Shown here: one piece after another, positions 1 to 8,866 of the stretch
Layout: each line of letters begins with the position of its first letter
How positions within the stretch are numbered: position 1 is the first letter of the stretch
Assembly (NCBI GenBank): GCA_031290375.1
Contig: JAITNR010000191.1
Span: 1 to 25,938 of the forward strand
Direction: 5' to 3'
DNA length: 25,938 nt
DNA from: Prevotellaceae bacterium
GTDB taxonomy: Bacteria; Bacteroidota; Bacteroidia; Bacteroidales; Paludibacteraceae
Notes under the pieces: generated by a model
Database searches by the model: none
The model's input: only the letters and a program-made list of their open reading frames with translations
What the model was told of the DNA's origin: nothing
Program-made: the position numbers and the translations under genes

Positions 1-468
1 GGCAGGCGGGAATACCTGTACGAAATCCTGCAAAAAGCCACCGACCTCGCCTACGACGGATGGATGATTGAATCGCACGTCCGCCCCGACGAAGCGTGGA
101 GCGACGCTGCACAGCAAATAACGCCGCCGGAGCTGGTTGCGCTGGCACAAAAAATCGTGCAACGCGCCCCATCCTCCGCCAATGCCGACTTTATCGGTAA
201 ATTGCAGGACATGCGCATGCAAATAGATTGGATTGACGACCAGTTGGTGGATTTGCTCGCGCAGCGGATGAAAGTGTCGGACGATATTGGCGAGCAGAAA
301 AAGGTGAACAACGTTGCCATTCTGCAATCGCACCGGAGGAACGAGCTGTTGCAAAAAGCGCTGGACAAGGGCGAAGCAGCCGGTTTCGCTCCGGCATTTA
401 TCGAAGAACTGTTTGAGTTGATTCATCAGGAATCCATCAACAGGCAAACAAAAATAATGAATGAATAG
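1..468 (+). CDS. DAHP synthase / chorismate mutase fusion, 3' part
   Basis: The reading frame is open from base 1, so this is the 3' end of a longer gene. The first 45 or so residues (GRREYLYEI..., then MIESHVRPDEAWSDA) match the end of the KDO8P-like DAHP synthase domain, which condenses phosphoenolpyruvate and erythrose 4-phosphate in the first shikimate step. From about position 205 the frame encodes an AroQ-type chorismate mutase helix bundle: MRMQIDWIDDQLVDLLAQRM, then a K-containing linker, ILQSHRRNELL and a C-terminal EELFELIHQESI helix. This fusion is the normal Bacteroidota form and makes prephenate for Phe and Tyr. It overlaps the annotated aroA start by 8 bases, which suggests translational coupling. 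Cytosolic. The catalytic N-terminal part of the synthase lies outside the window. Confidence 0.93.
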   Translation, partial: GRREYLYEILQKATDLAYDGWMIESHVRPDEAWSDAAQQITPPELVALAQKIVQRAPSSANADFIGKLQDMRMQIDWIDDQLVDLLAQRMKVSDDIGEQKKVNNVAILQSHRRNELLQKALDKGEAAGFAPAFIEELFELIHQESINRQTKIMNE

Positions 469-1684
469 TATGCGGAACATACATTTACACCTTGCCGCGC
501 CCGCCTCCAAAAGCATGACGCAACGGGCAATTGCCGCCGCACTGCTGGCGTATGGCGAAAGTGCTATCGTCAACCCGTCGCTCTGCTTCGATGCGTTGGT
601 GGCGCGGGGTATTGCAGCCGCGCTGGGCTCCATTGTTATGGAACATAACAAGACGTTGCGCATCGCAGCGCACTCCAGGCATTGTGCAGACACATTGCAT
701 TGCGGGGAATCGGCGTTTTGCGTGCGGTTGTTTACCCCGATAGCCGCCCTTTTGGGAATGTCGCTAACCGTTATCGGCAACGGCACCCTGCTCAGCCGTC
801 CGCTGCCCGACGTTACGGACGCGCTGGCTGCCTTCGGCGTAACGGCGAGCATGGAAAACAACCTCTTGCCCATACATCTGAGCGGCGTCCTGCAATCAGG
901 CACGGCAACCGTTGACGGGTCGAAAAGTTCGCAAACACTATCGGGTTTGCTGATGGCGTTGCCCGTGCTGCGCGGCAATTCGGAAATTACGGTAACCCGC
1001 CTCGCAAGCCGCCCCTACGTGGATATGACGTTGGAAGTGATGCGGGCTTTCGGCGTAACTGTAACGCACGACGATTACAGGCATTTTCACATTCGCGGAA
1101 ACCAGCGCTACATGCCGCAAACCTATACGGTGGAAGGCGACTGGAGCGGCGCGGCTTTCTGGCTGGCGACTGCCGCTATCGGCGGCGACATAACCGTTAC
1201 GGGACTGCGCAACAACAGCGCTCAAGCGGACAAAGCTATTTTGCAGGCTTTGCAACAGGCAGGCGCTATCGTACAATGGCAGGGCGACACTTTGACCGTC
1301 CGCCGCAATACGCTAAAAGCTTTCCGCTTCAATGCTTCCGATTGTCCCGATTTGTTCCCCCCACTGACGTTGCTTGCCGCTTTTTGCGAAGGCGTGTCGG
1401 TGATTGAAGGCGCGGAACGTTTGATTCACAAAGAAAGCAACCGCGCGGCGGCATTGCAGCAGACATTCGGGAAATTGGGCATTGCCGTTTCAACGGAAGG
1501 CGACAAACTGATTGTGCAGGGCGGGACGGTGCGCGGCGGCGACGTGTCGTCGTTCCACGACCACCGGATTGCTATGGCTGCCGCCTGCGCCGGACTGTTC
1601 ACCGACACGCCGGTACGCATTGACGACACGGAATGTATCAACAAATCATACCCGCAATTCATGCAAATTAATTATAAATTATAA
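461..1684 (+). CDS. aroA: 3-phosphoshikimate 1-carboxyvinyltransferase (EPSP synthase)
   Basis: 407 residues, slightly short for the family. It transfers the enolpyruvyl group of PEP to shikimate 3-phosphate. Visible landmarks: ASKSMTQRA near residue 15 (substrate-binding Lys/Ser), CGESAFCVRLFTP near 80 (Bacteroidota variant of the CGTSGT/NAGTAMR loop), DGSKSSQTLSGLLMALP near 155, EGDWSGAAFW near 225, DCPDLFPPL near 295 (catalytic Asp), IHKESNRAAA near 325, FHDHRIAMAAACAGL near 365 and NKSYPQF near the end. The start at 461 overlaps the upstream stop (466-468). A second in-frame ATG at 470 would remove the overlap and cannot be excluded. The GC-rich codon choice matches the upstream gene and aroC. 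Confidence 0.95.
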   Translation: MNSMRNIHLHLAAPASKSMTQRAIAAALLAYGESAIVNPSLCFDALVARGIAAALGSIVMEHNKTLRIAAHSRHCADTLHCGESAFCVRLFTPIAALLGMSLTVIGNGTLLSRPLPDVTDALAAFGVTASMENNLLPIHLSGVLQSGTATVDGSKSSQTLSGLLMALPVLRGNSEITVTRLASRPYVDMTLEVMRAFGVTVTHDDYRHFHIRGNQRYMPQTYTVEGDWSGAAFWLATAAIGGDITVTGLRNNSAQADKAILQALQQAGAIVQWQGDTLTVRRNTLKAFRFNASDCPDLFPPLTLLAAFCEGVSVIEGAERLIHKESNRAAALQQTFGKLGIAVSTEGDKLIVQGGTVRGGDVSSFHDHRIAMAAACAGLFTDTPVRIDDTECINKSYPQFMQINYKL

Positions 1685-1749
1685 ATTATGAATGGCGCAA
1701 AGCGGGTGATGTTCAGTTAAACGATTAAACAATTAAACAAATAAACAAC

Positions 1750-2733
1750 ATGAATACTTTTGGACAGTGTTTCAGGGTTAGTATTTTTGGCGAATCGCAC
1801 GGCGAGGTAATTGGTGTGGCGGTGGACGGATGTCCTGCCGGAATAGCCATTTGCCCTGCTGATTTTATGCACGACCTGCAACGGCGACAAAGCGGCGCAA
1901 AAGGCACTACCGCCCGCAGGGAAGCCGATGTGCCGCGTATAGTCAGCGGAGTATATCAAGGATACAGCACCGGCGCGCCCGTTGCCATCCTTTTTGAAAA
2001 CAACGACACCCGTTCGGGCGATTATGAGCTGTTCCGCTCCGTTCCCCGCCCGGGACATGCCGACTTTGCCGCTACGAAAAAGTGGGACGGGTTCAACGAT
2101 TTACGCGGCAGCGGGCATTTGTCGGGACGGCTGACGGTAGCGCTGGTTGCCGCCGGAGTGATTGCCAAAAAACTTATTGCGCCGGCGACTGTCGAAGCAG
2201 AGTTGACGGAAGCAGGCGGACAGGCGAATATTGCCGAAGCGGTCGAAAAAGCGGTAGCGGCTGGCGATTCCATTGGCGGCATAATTACCTGTAGCGTAAG
2301 AAATGCGCCGGCAGGATGGGGCGAGCCGTTCTTTAATTCGGTGGAGTCGTTGATTAGCCACTTGGTTTTTTCTATTCCGGGCGTCAATGCCATTGCGTTT
2401 GGGACGGGCTTTGAGGCGGCTCGCATGCACGGCTCCGAACATAACGATGCCTTTATTTCTCCCGAAGGACAAACAGCTACCAACCACGTGGGTGGCATCA
2501 ACGGCGGCATCACCAACGGCAACGAAATCTTTTTCCGCGTATCCGTAAAACCCACGTCGAGCATAGCCAAACCGCAGCATACGCTCAACATGACTACCGG
2601 CGAAATAACCGAACTCGTCATTCGCGGACGGCACGACGCCTGTTTCGCGCTCCGCCTGCCCGTGATTGTCGAAGCCGCAACAGCAATAGCTTTGGCGGAA
2701 CTGATGTCTTTGGGGGTAAATTTGAATGAATAA
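1750..2733 (+). CDS. aroC: chorismate synthase
   Basis: 327 residues, somewhat shorter than the usual 350-360. It removes phosphate from EPSP to give chorismate, using reduced FMN. Signature 1 is at the N-terminus (FGESHG at residues 13-18, then DGCPAG). Signature 3 is PRPGHADF...KW near residue 98, followed by DLRGSGHLSGR. The FMN/substrate site near the end is SSIAKPQHTLN plus IRGRHDACFALRLPVIVEA. It starts 65 bp after aroA; that gap is AT-rich and shows no terminator, so co-transcription with aroA is likely. GC-rich like aroA. The first ATG sits just ahead of the canonical N-terminal Phe-Gly. Confidence 0.96.
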   Translation: MNTFGQCFRVSIFGESHGEVIGVAVDGCPAGIAICPADFMHDLQRRQSGAKGTTARREADVPRIVSGVYQGYSTGAPVAILFENNDTRSGDYELFRSVPRPGHADFAATKKWDGFNDLRGSGHLSGRLTVALVAAGVIAKKLIAPATVEAELTEAGGQANIAEAVEKAVAAGDSIGGIITCSVRNAPAGWGEPFFNSVESLISHLVFSIPGVNAIAFGTGFEAARMHGSEHNDAFISPEGQTATNHVGGINGGITNGNEIFFRVSVKPTSSIAKPQHTLNMTTGEITELVIRGRHDACFALRLPVIVEAATAIALAELMSLGVNLNE

Positions 2734-2820
2734 TGAATAGTGAAAAATGAACAATAAATGATAAATGCGTTCTTTGCGTGAAAGTATCCATTCTTCACTG
2801 TTCATTATTAATTATTCATT
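2725..2820. repeat. AT-rich intergenic repeat pair (AATGAATAATGAA family)
   Basis: Degenerate ATGAATAATGAATAGTGAA-type sequence just after the aroC stop (2724-2760) faces its inverse at 2793-2820, so the segment can fold into a long AT-rich hairpin. Related runs occur at 3974-3992, 4125-4138, 6205-6228, 11855-11872, 12111-12134 and 17134-17172, always between genes. The internal 20-mer at 2762-2781 (TAAATGCG..CTTTGCGTGA) recurs with two changes at 3991-4010. Function unknown; it probably follows aroC as a repeat-derived 3' end. Confidence 0.6.
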
Positions 2821-2850
2821 CAAATACGTTCCAATATTCCAATAAATTCA

Positions 2851-2858
2851 TACCTTTG
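2851..2858 (+). promoter_or_regulatory. promoter -7 element of aroB
   Basis: TACCTTTG fits the Bacteroidota sigma-ABfr -7 consensus TAnnTTTG exactly. The -33 region is weak: no TTTG at 19-21 nt upstream. Transcription would begin about 2862-2866, some 50 nt before the aroB ATG, so aroB is probably expressed separately from aroF-aroA-aroC. Confidence 0.6.
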
Positions 2859-2912
2859 CAAAATGAAGCGTTACATAATATCGGTAATTAATTTTCAACT
2901 TTTAATTAAAAA

Positions 2913-3950
2913 ATGACTAATCTCTCTTTTTTTTCAAAATTAAAACAATACATCCAATCTTATGATGAAAACAATATTTTTGTTTTGACAGACAAAAATG
3001 TTGATAAGCTTGTATTGCCAAAAATCATTGACAATCTTCCTGCTTTTGAAGAAATAAAAAAAATAGTGATTTATGCAGGCGAAAACAGTAAAAACATAGA
3101 TACCGTTACAGAGATTTGGCGGGTTCTTACTGAAAGTTATGCGGAACGTAATTCGTTGTTAATCAATATCGGTGGGGGAGCAGTATCGGATATTGGCGGT
3201 TTTGCAGCGGCAACTTTTAAGCGTGGTATTGACTTTATAAACATACCCACAACGCTGCTCGCCGCTGTTGATGCCTCTATTGGTGGAAAAACAGGGGTCA
3301 ATTTTTTCAACTGCAAGAACCAGATAGGCGTTTTTGCAATGCCCAAAGATGTAATAGTAAATGTGGATTTTTTCGATACTTTGGACGATAAAAATTTGTA
3401 TGCAGGCTATGCCGAAATGCTGAAATACGGCTACATATACAGCAGGCAACTTTTAGAAAATACTTTTAAACTGAATTTACAAAATATTGATCAAGACTTG
3501 TTTATAAACTTAATTAACGAAAATATTTTTGTCAAAAACAAATTCGTTACCCTTGACCGATACGATATGGGCAACAGGCAAGCCCTCAATTTTGGGCATA
3601 CCTTTGGGCATGCATTTGAGAGTCTTTCGTTGAAACAACCAAAGTCAGAGCCATTGTTGCACGGTGAGGCGGTGGCATGGGGAATGGTTTGCGAGTTGCT
3701 TTTGTCGCACCTAAAATTCGACTTTGACAAAGATGAGGTGCTTCGACTGCACACCTTTGTCAAAGAAAATTACCCCGCACTCAATGTTTCATGTGCAAAG
3801 CAGGACAAAATTTACGAACTAATGAAGCAGGACAAGAAAAATGCCTTGTCTGAAATAAAAATTACGCTTTTAAAAGAGGTAGGACAATACCAAATCAATC
3901 AAACCGCCACAAAAGAGGATATTTTCAAAGTGCTGGACTATTTGTGTTAG
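2913..3950 (+). CDS. aroB: 3-dehydroquinate synthase
   Basis: 345 residues, normal family length. It converts DAHP to 3-dehydroquinate with NAD+ and a divalent metal, in the cytosol. Seen: NAD-binding GGGAVSDIGGFAAATFKRG near residue 87, IPTTLLAAVDASIGGKTGVN near 110, and metal ligands in AEMLKYG (Glu, near 167), NFGHTFGHAFE (His, near 230) and LLHGEAVAWGM (His, near 247). The start follows an AT-rich leader with a clear -7 promoter box. Codon use is strongly AT-biased (AAA, TTT, ATT), unlike the neighbouring aroA and aroC. This suggests a different evolutionary history or expression class, although the enzyme completes the same pathway. Confidence 0.95.
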   Translation: MTNLSFFSKLKQYIQSYDENNIFVLTDKNVDKLVLPKIIDNLPAFEEIKKIVIYAGENSKNIDTVTEIWRVLTESYAERNSLLINIGGGAVSDIGGFAAATFKRGIDFINIPTTLLAAVDASIGGKTGVNFFNCKNQIGVFAMPKDVIVNVDFFDTLDDKNLYAGYAEMLKYGYIYSRQLLENTFKLNLQNIDQDLFINLINENIFVKNKFVTLDRYDMGNRQALNFGHTFGHAFESLSLKQPKSEPLLHGEAVAWGMVCELLLSHLKFDFDKDEVLRLHTFVKENYPALNVSCAKQDKIYELMKQDKKNALSEIKITLLKEVGQYQINQTATKEDIFKVLDYLC

Positions 3951-4027
3951 CAATTTTGAGGAGAAACAAAGAAAATGAACAATGAATAATTAAATGCGGA
4001 CTTTGCGTGATAATTGCATCTGCATGA

Positions 4028-4051
4028 TAATTGCATTTGTGTCCGTAGGAC
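4028..4051 (+). repeat. 24-bp dispersed repeat, copy 1
   Basis: TAATTGCATTTGTGTCCGTA followed by GGAC. A second copy with two base changes lies in the same orientation at 11826-11849, beyond the far end of the nine-gene cluster. Confidence 0.7.
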
Positions 4052-4193
4052 TAAATGTTAATAACCGTAAGTGAAACTTACGGCTAAAAACTACCGATAC
4101 CTCAACCTGTAGGGTTGAACAAGAATAATGAACAATGGAGTAACATTGCTCTTGCCCTTCGCGTCATTGCGAAGAACGAAGCAATCCGGCGTC

Positions 4194-4236
4194 ATTGCGG
4201 GTCGTAGCCCGCAATGACGGGTATTTGGAAGTGATT
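4194..4236 (-). repeat. 43-bp REP-like repeat, copy 1 (inverted relative to copy 2)
   Basis: Begins with the palindrome ATTGCGGG-TCGTAG-CCCGCAAT and continues GACGGGTATTTGGAAGTG. The whole 43 bp is the exact reverse complement of 11903-11945. Weaker similarity continues to about 4260 (the AATATCGTA word). The two copies bracket the 4431-11764 cluster. Confidence 0.85.
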
Positions 4237-4273
4237 TAGGTACAGATTACGATATTCATTTGTGAAAAATAAA

Positions 4274-4305
4274 TTTGCACAATCCAAAAATTATATCTAC
4301 CTTTG
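4274..4305 (+). promoter_or_regulatory. promoter of the nine-gene envelope cluster
   Basis: TTTG at 4274-4277, a 20-nt spacer, then TACCTTTG at 4298-4305: a full match to the Bacteroidota promoter consensus (TTTG, 19-21 nt, TAnnTTTG). Predicted start of transcription is near 4310, about 110 nt upstream of the first possible start codons. It is the only convincing promoter found before the cluster. Confidence 0.8.
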
Positions 4306-4430
4306 CACCCGATTTTGAACTCATGTAAATTTTTATTAACAATTAACTCAACACATGTTATCTAACTCGCTATCAGTCATTGGTTATTCAGCAAATAAAA
4401 ATGTTTTAACATTTTTTATGACTGAAATGT

Positions 4431-5228
<798 letters not shown>

Positions 5229-5258
5229 GTTTTATTTAAAATCAAATACAGTAACAGT

Positions 5259-6209
5259 ATGAGAAGAGTTTTATTTTTTATTTTTTATTTTGGCTTCATA
5301 AATATTTTGCAGGCACAGGACATCATTTTAAAAACCAACGGCGAAGAAATAAAAGCTACAATTATAGAAGTAGACGAAACCAAAGTGAAATACAAAAAAT
5401 TTTCCAATCAGGACGGACCTGCCTACTTCCTGCTCAAAGAGGAGATATTTATGATTACGTATCCGAACGGGGACAAAGATTTTTTTGGGCGCAAACAAGC
5501 CGCTCCCTCAACTCCAATTACACAAGCGGTAATGCCTCCTTCCAACGGCAAAGTGTACAGAACAGGCAATCTCTATAATGAAAACGGAGTCAGGGGTATT
5601 ATCTATAAGGTAAGCAAAGACGGGCAACACGGGATGATATTCTCAATGCAGGCAGTAGATAAAAAGATGCGGAACTGGTGCTCCGATAACAGCTATTACG
5701 AGGAAACTCAGGCATACAGCACCACAGACGGCATGTATAATATGCAACAAATTGAAAACTATATCGCCGCCGGTAATGCCAATTGGGATGATTTTCCAAT
5801 GTTTCAATGGGCAAGAAGTCTGGGATATGGTTGGTATCTGCCCGCCGTGGATGAAGTGAGAGAACTCATTGAAAATTTATTTCTTAGCGACTTGGCTACG
5901 GTCTCAGAATTAGATTATTCTGCAAGGGAAGACTACGCTATGCCATTGGGCAATTGTCCGGTTGCTCACTTTAACCAAGTCAATGCCGGTTTTATAGAAA
6001 AGGGAAGTTACAGTTTTTGTCAAAATTCCTACGCATGCGGTTATATGGGTACTTCCACAGAAACAAAAGCAGGACTTGTATTTTGTTTCATGTATGTTCA
6101 CAATTTTATCGGTCAATGGGAAGATGTTCAACAATGGAGATTAATTCCTGTAAAAAAGGGGAAATCGGCAGCAAAAAGTATATCCACAAGGGCAGTTCGT
6201 CATTTTTAA
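5259..6209 (+). CDS. secreted protein: QDII domain plus DUF1566/Lcl-like C-terminal domain
   Basis: 316 residues. Signal peptide at 1-19 or so (FINILQAQ), so exported. Residues 20-80 are a domain common at the N-terminus of exported Bacteroidota proteins (QDIILKTNGEEIKA, YKKFSNQDGPAY, FMITYPNGDKD), also present in the products at 6236 and 7964. After a Pro/Thr linker, residues 100-310 resemble the DUF1566/Legionella collagen-like C-terminal domain found in Bacteroidales surface proteins: NENGVRGIIYKVSKDGQHG, a GWYLPAVDEVRELI motif and a final WRLIPVK. That domain is carbohydrate/lectin-like in some families; its role here is unknown. Second gene of the cluster, 26 bp before the next one. The start is the only ATG giving a signal peptide. 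Confidence 0.8.
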   Translation: MRRVLFFIFYFGFINILQAQDIILKTNGEEIKATIIEVDETKVKYKKFSNQDGPAYFLLKEEIFMITYPNGDKDFFGRKQAAPSTPITQAVMPPSNGKVYRTGNLYNENGVRGIIYKVSKDGQHGMIFSMQAVDKKMRNWCSDNSYYEETQAYSTTDGMYNMQQIENYIAAGNANWDDFPMFQWARSLGYGWYLPAVDEVRELIENLFLSDLATVSELDYSAREDYAMPLGNCPVAHFNQVNAGFIEKGSYSFCQNSYACGYMGTSTETKAGLVFCFMYVHNFIGQWEDVQQWRLIPVKKGKSAAKSISTRAVRHF

Positions 6210-6235
6210 TTAATAATGAATAATAATACAGTCGT

Positions 6236-6589
6236 ATGAAAAAAGGTATCATTTTTATAGTATTTTCAGCATGTGTGCTTACTGCTTTGCAGGCGCAGGA
6301 CATTATTTTGAAATCAGACGGCGAAGAGATACAGGCACGGGTAACAGAGGTGGGTACTTCGGTGATAAAGTACCAAAAATTCAGCAATCTGTCGGGACCT
6401 GTATACAGCATTGTCAAATCAAAGGTGTTTATGATTACCTACGAAAGCGGAGATAAAGACATATTTGGTCGCACAAAAGAGCCCGTACAACAGGCACAGG
6501 CAACACCGCCTGCAGTAGAAAAAAGTCCGGCAAAGAGGCGTATTTACAACATCTCTACCGAAATACCGGATGAGGCATGGGATTTTTAA
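6236..6589 (+). CDS. small exported protein with QDII domain
   Basis: 117 residues: signal peptide (MKKGIIFIVFSACVLTALQA) and one QDII domain (QDIILKSDGEEIQARV, YQKFSNLSGPVY, FMITYESGDKDIFGR), then a Gln/Pro-rich tail ending EIPDEAWDF. The tail motif PDEAW recurs as PDETW in the 7964 paralogue exactly where that protein passes into its beta-barrel domain. This gene may therefore be a shortened relative that lost its C-terminal domain, or a stand-alone version of the N-terminal module. Periplasmic or surface location is inferred from the signal peptide. 18 bp before the next open frame. Confidence 0.75.
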   Translation: MKKGIIFIVFSACVLTALQAQDIILKSDGEEIQARVTEVGTSVIKYQKFSNLSGPVYSIVKSKVFMITYESGDKDIFGRTKEPVQQAQATPPAVEKSPAKRRIYNISTEIPDEAWDF

Positions 6590-6643
6590 AATAAAAAATA
6601 AGAACAAATGATGAATGATAAACGGTTTAATTTTAAGCAATAT

Positions 6644-7900
6644 ATGAACAGAAAAAAGTATGCTGTCTTTTTCTTTTTGTCTGTGTTGGCAATGAGCGGG
6701 CAGGCTCAAACGAATGACGGTGTTATTCAATATCGGCGCAGTTCTCTCTATTCAATGTTAATACAGCATCCTGATAAAAAGTTTGCTCAAGAGATAGCGG
6801 AGATTTTTTATTCCATCCCCGTCCCCGACAAGTTCGACAACCACGATTTAAACATAAAAGTGGTGAATGCAATTCTTGCAAAGCGTCAAAAAGAAATTGA
6901 TACGGATGTGATAGAGGAATTTTTCAAAAACAATGCGGTCGGTCGTCGGTTGGTAGCAAAATGGTTTAACAAAAACATGACTGACGGAACCTTTGACATG
7001 AACCTGATATTCGAGCGGGGATTTTTCAACGCTTCGGTCATTGATGCGGCTATCGCCCAACACTCTGCACGTGGAAAAGCCATGCTTGCCGATGCAGGCG
7101 TAGAACTCATTGGCAATACCTTTATTATCGTACATGATATTCGCTATGTGGACAAAGAGAAGAAAGCACAAACTACGGCTATGGTTTTTAAGGCTTTTGC
7201 AGGTGTCGCCGGTGCTGTTGCCGGAGGAGCAGGTCTTTCTTCTAATCTGGGTCGGACTGCCGATTTGGCTAAATCTATTGCAAACTTGGGTGGAAGCGTT
7301 TCGGATATAATATCGGGGTTCAAAGTCGTGGTTACCTCGCATCTCTTTCGCCTGAATTGGAATGAAGAGGTTGCCAACGTTTTCTATCAATATTATTACA
7401 TGGACAAAAAAAGTTATGACCCTGCTCGAAAAGCGGCTTTTGAAAAAGATAAACAGTGGTTTACCATCACCTATATTGGTTCTCAGGATGTAAAGAGCAA
7501 CAAAACTTCCATACGTGGCGTGCAAACCAACGGAGACATGATTAAAAAGGTATGTACCCGAGCCATCGACAAAGCTATTGCAGAGTTGCAGCTAAGCCAT
7601 GAGGAGTTTAGGATAAAAACGCCTTTGATTTCAGTTGAACCTCTATTGGCATACATCGGAACAAAGGAGGGCATTACTAACAGTTCGCGCTTTGAAGTTC
7701 TTGAAAGGATAGAAGATGAAAACGGCTACACGAGCTACAACCGCGTTGGTATTATTCGTCCTGTAAGAAACGGCATTTGGGACAATCGTTACTTAGCCGT
7801 AGAAGAGGGCTTTGATAATGCCGAACTCCATGCCACTCAATTTGAAAGGGTGAGCGGAAGAGATTTTTATACAGGAATGTTAATCAGAGAAATTAGATAA
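6644..7900 (+). CDS. exported protein of unknown function, full-length member of the duplicated module family
   Basis: 418 residues from the ATG at 6644, chosen because MNRKKYAVFFFLSVLAMSGQ is a normal signal peptide. An upstream in-frame ATG at 6608 would add 12 polar residues. The N-terminal half (after cleavage at QAQT) is helical and includes NAILAKRQKEID and EFFKNNAVGRRLVAKWF. A Gly/Ala-rich hydrophobic stretch (FAGVAGAVAGGAGL) lies about two fifths along. The C-terminal 186 residues form the module shared with 4431-5228. Within it, GTKEGITNSSRFEVLER followed by VGIIRPVRNGIWDNR resembles the small beta-barrel end of FlgT and CsgG-like proteins (I-x-x-G-x-x-x-G-I..FEV..G); this is an inference from pattern only. 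Central gene of the cluster; function not recognised. Confidence 0.8.
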   Translation: MNRKKYAVFFFLSVLAMSGQAQTNDGVIQYRRSSLYSMLIQHPDKKFAQEIAEIFYSIPVPDKFDNHDLNIKVVNAILAKRQKEIDTDVIEEFFKNNAVGRRLVAKWFNKNMTDGTFDMNLIFERGFFNASVIDAAIAQHSARGKAMLADAGVELIGNTFIIVHDIRYVDKEKKAQTTAMVFKAFAGVAGAVAGGAGLSSNLGRTADLAKSIANLGGSVSDIISGFKVVVTSHLFRLNWNEEVANVFYQYYYMDKKSYDPARKAAFEKDKQWFTITYIGSQDVKSNKTSIRGVQTNGDMIKKVCTRAIDKAIAELQLSHEEFRIKTPLISVEPLLAYIGTKEGITNSSRFEVLERIEDENGYTSYNRVGIIRPVRNGIWDNRYLAVEEGFDNAELHATQFERVSGRDFYTGMLIREIR

Positions 7901-7963
7901 TAATAGGATTTTGAATCAATTATTCAACAAAAAAAAATAATAAATATAAAACAGTAATAAAGT

Positions 7964-8824
7964 ATGAATACAAAAAGAACAGGACTTGTCTTGTGTTTCG
8001 CACTGGCGGCGGTAGCACTGAATGCTCAAGACATTATCATCAAAGAGAACGGCGATGAAATCAAAGCCAAAATAACAGAAATTTCAGCTTCTGAAATTAA
8101 GTACAAGAAATTCGGCAACGAATCAGGTCCAACCTACTCCATTCTGAAATCGGAAGTGTTTATAATCAAGTATGAGAACGGAGAAAAAGAGGTGATGTCC
8201 ACCGAAACTGCACCTGCCAAAGCTGCCGAGCAAAGTGTGCCAATTACGCCGGTTGAGCCGCCGGTAAGGTCAATAATCAGTCAGGTAGTTCCGCCTCCCA
8301 CGCCTGTTTCGGAGAAACCAGGCGTCCCGGATGAAACTTGGAAGGAATTTCATAAAAAACGCTTTAAACGCAACGCTTTTGGTTTGGATTGGGGCACACA
8401 TCTTCTATGGAATAAATTCGGGGACAACAAAGTTGGAGCCAGCATGGGATTTCGCTATCTGCACAATTGGAATCAGTTTATAGGAAATGAATTTTTTAAA
8501 ATCGGTGTTACTACTGCTGAGAATTTAATAGCTCAATTTATGACGGGTATTCGCTGTAATCTTCCTTTTGGATACAGCAACAAATCGTTTTATCTGGCAC
8601 CAAGAGCGGGGGCAGGAATAATACTTGCCGATAAAGATCACAAAGTATCTTTTTGTACTGAAATTGAATGTGGAGTCCAACTGTCGCGTACTTTTATGCT
8701 TGGATATTATTTTAATTATCAAGGTGCCGGATACATCGTCAGAGATGATTATTCCTATAAACCTGTATATGCTATTGGTTTTCGCATAGGGTTTAATTTT
8801 GGCAAAGCACCTGATTTCAGATAA
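7964..8824 (+). CDS. QDII domain fused to a predicted outer-membrane beta-barrel
   Basis: 286 residues. Signal peptide (LCFALAAVALNAQ), QDII domain at about 22-82 (QDIIIKENGDEIKAKI, YKKFGNESGPTY, YENGEKEV), a Pro/Val-rich linker, then PDETWKEFHKKRFKRN and a C-terminal domain of about 160 residues. That domain has alternating aromatic/polar beta-strands (GASMGFRYLHNW, FYLAPRAGAGIIL, FMLGYYFNYQGAGYI, YAIGFRIGFNFG), the pattern of a small eight-stranded outer-membrane barrel. It probably anchors the system in the outer membrane. The gap of 63 bp before it is the largest in the cluster but shows no terminator. Confidence 0.78.
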   Translation: MNTKRTGLVLCFALAAVALNAQDIIIKENGDEIKAKITEISASEIKYKKFGNESGPTYSILKSEVFIIKYENGEKEVMSTETAPAKAAEQSVPITPVEPPVRSIISQVVPPPTPVSEKPGVPDETWKEFHKKRFKRNAFGLDWGTHLLWNKFGDNKVGASMGFRYLHNWNQFIGNEFFKIGVTTAENLIAQFMTGIRCNLPFGYSNKSFYLAPRAGAGIILADKDHKVSFCTEIECGVQLSRTFMLGYYFNYQGAGYIVRDDYSYKPVYAIGFRIGFNFGKAPDFR

Positions 8825-8866
8825 GATATTATTTATTTAATTATTTATTTTAAACAAATTATAAAA

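Larger units (their letters stand above)
3951..4273. other. intergenic region of repeats and small hairpins
   Basis: No gene seen. From left to right it holds an AATGAACAATGAATAATTA repeat (3974-3992), a near-tandem TGATAATTGCATC/T pair (4008 and 4025), a hairpin CCGTAAGT-GAA-ACTTACGG (4065-4083), a short hairpin TCAACC-TGTAG-GGTTGA (4102-4118), a CTTCGC..GCGAAG hairpin around 4158-4175 (part of a CGTCATTGCGAAGAACGAAG repeat word), and the CATTGCGGG repeat described separately. No strong T-tracted terminator for aroB is obvious. Confidence 0.6.

Noticed and set aside
2022..2805. Two long minus-strand frames (258 and 234 codons) across aroC
   Set aside because: They are shadows of the GC-rich aroC coding frame, whose catalytic motifs are all present on the + strand.
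2863..2916. 17-codon leader frame whose TGA overlaps the aroB ATG
   Set aside because: It begins at or next to the predicted transcription start, holds no run of aromatic codons and shows no attenuator hairpins, so a leader-peptide role is unsupported.
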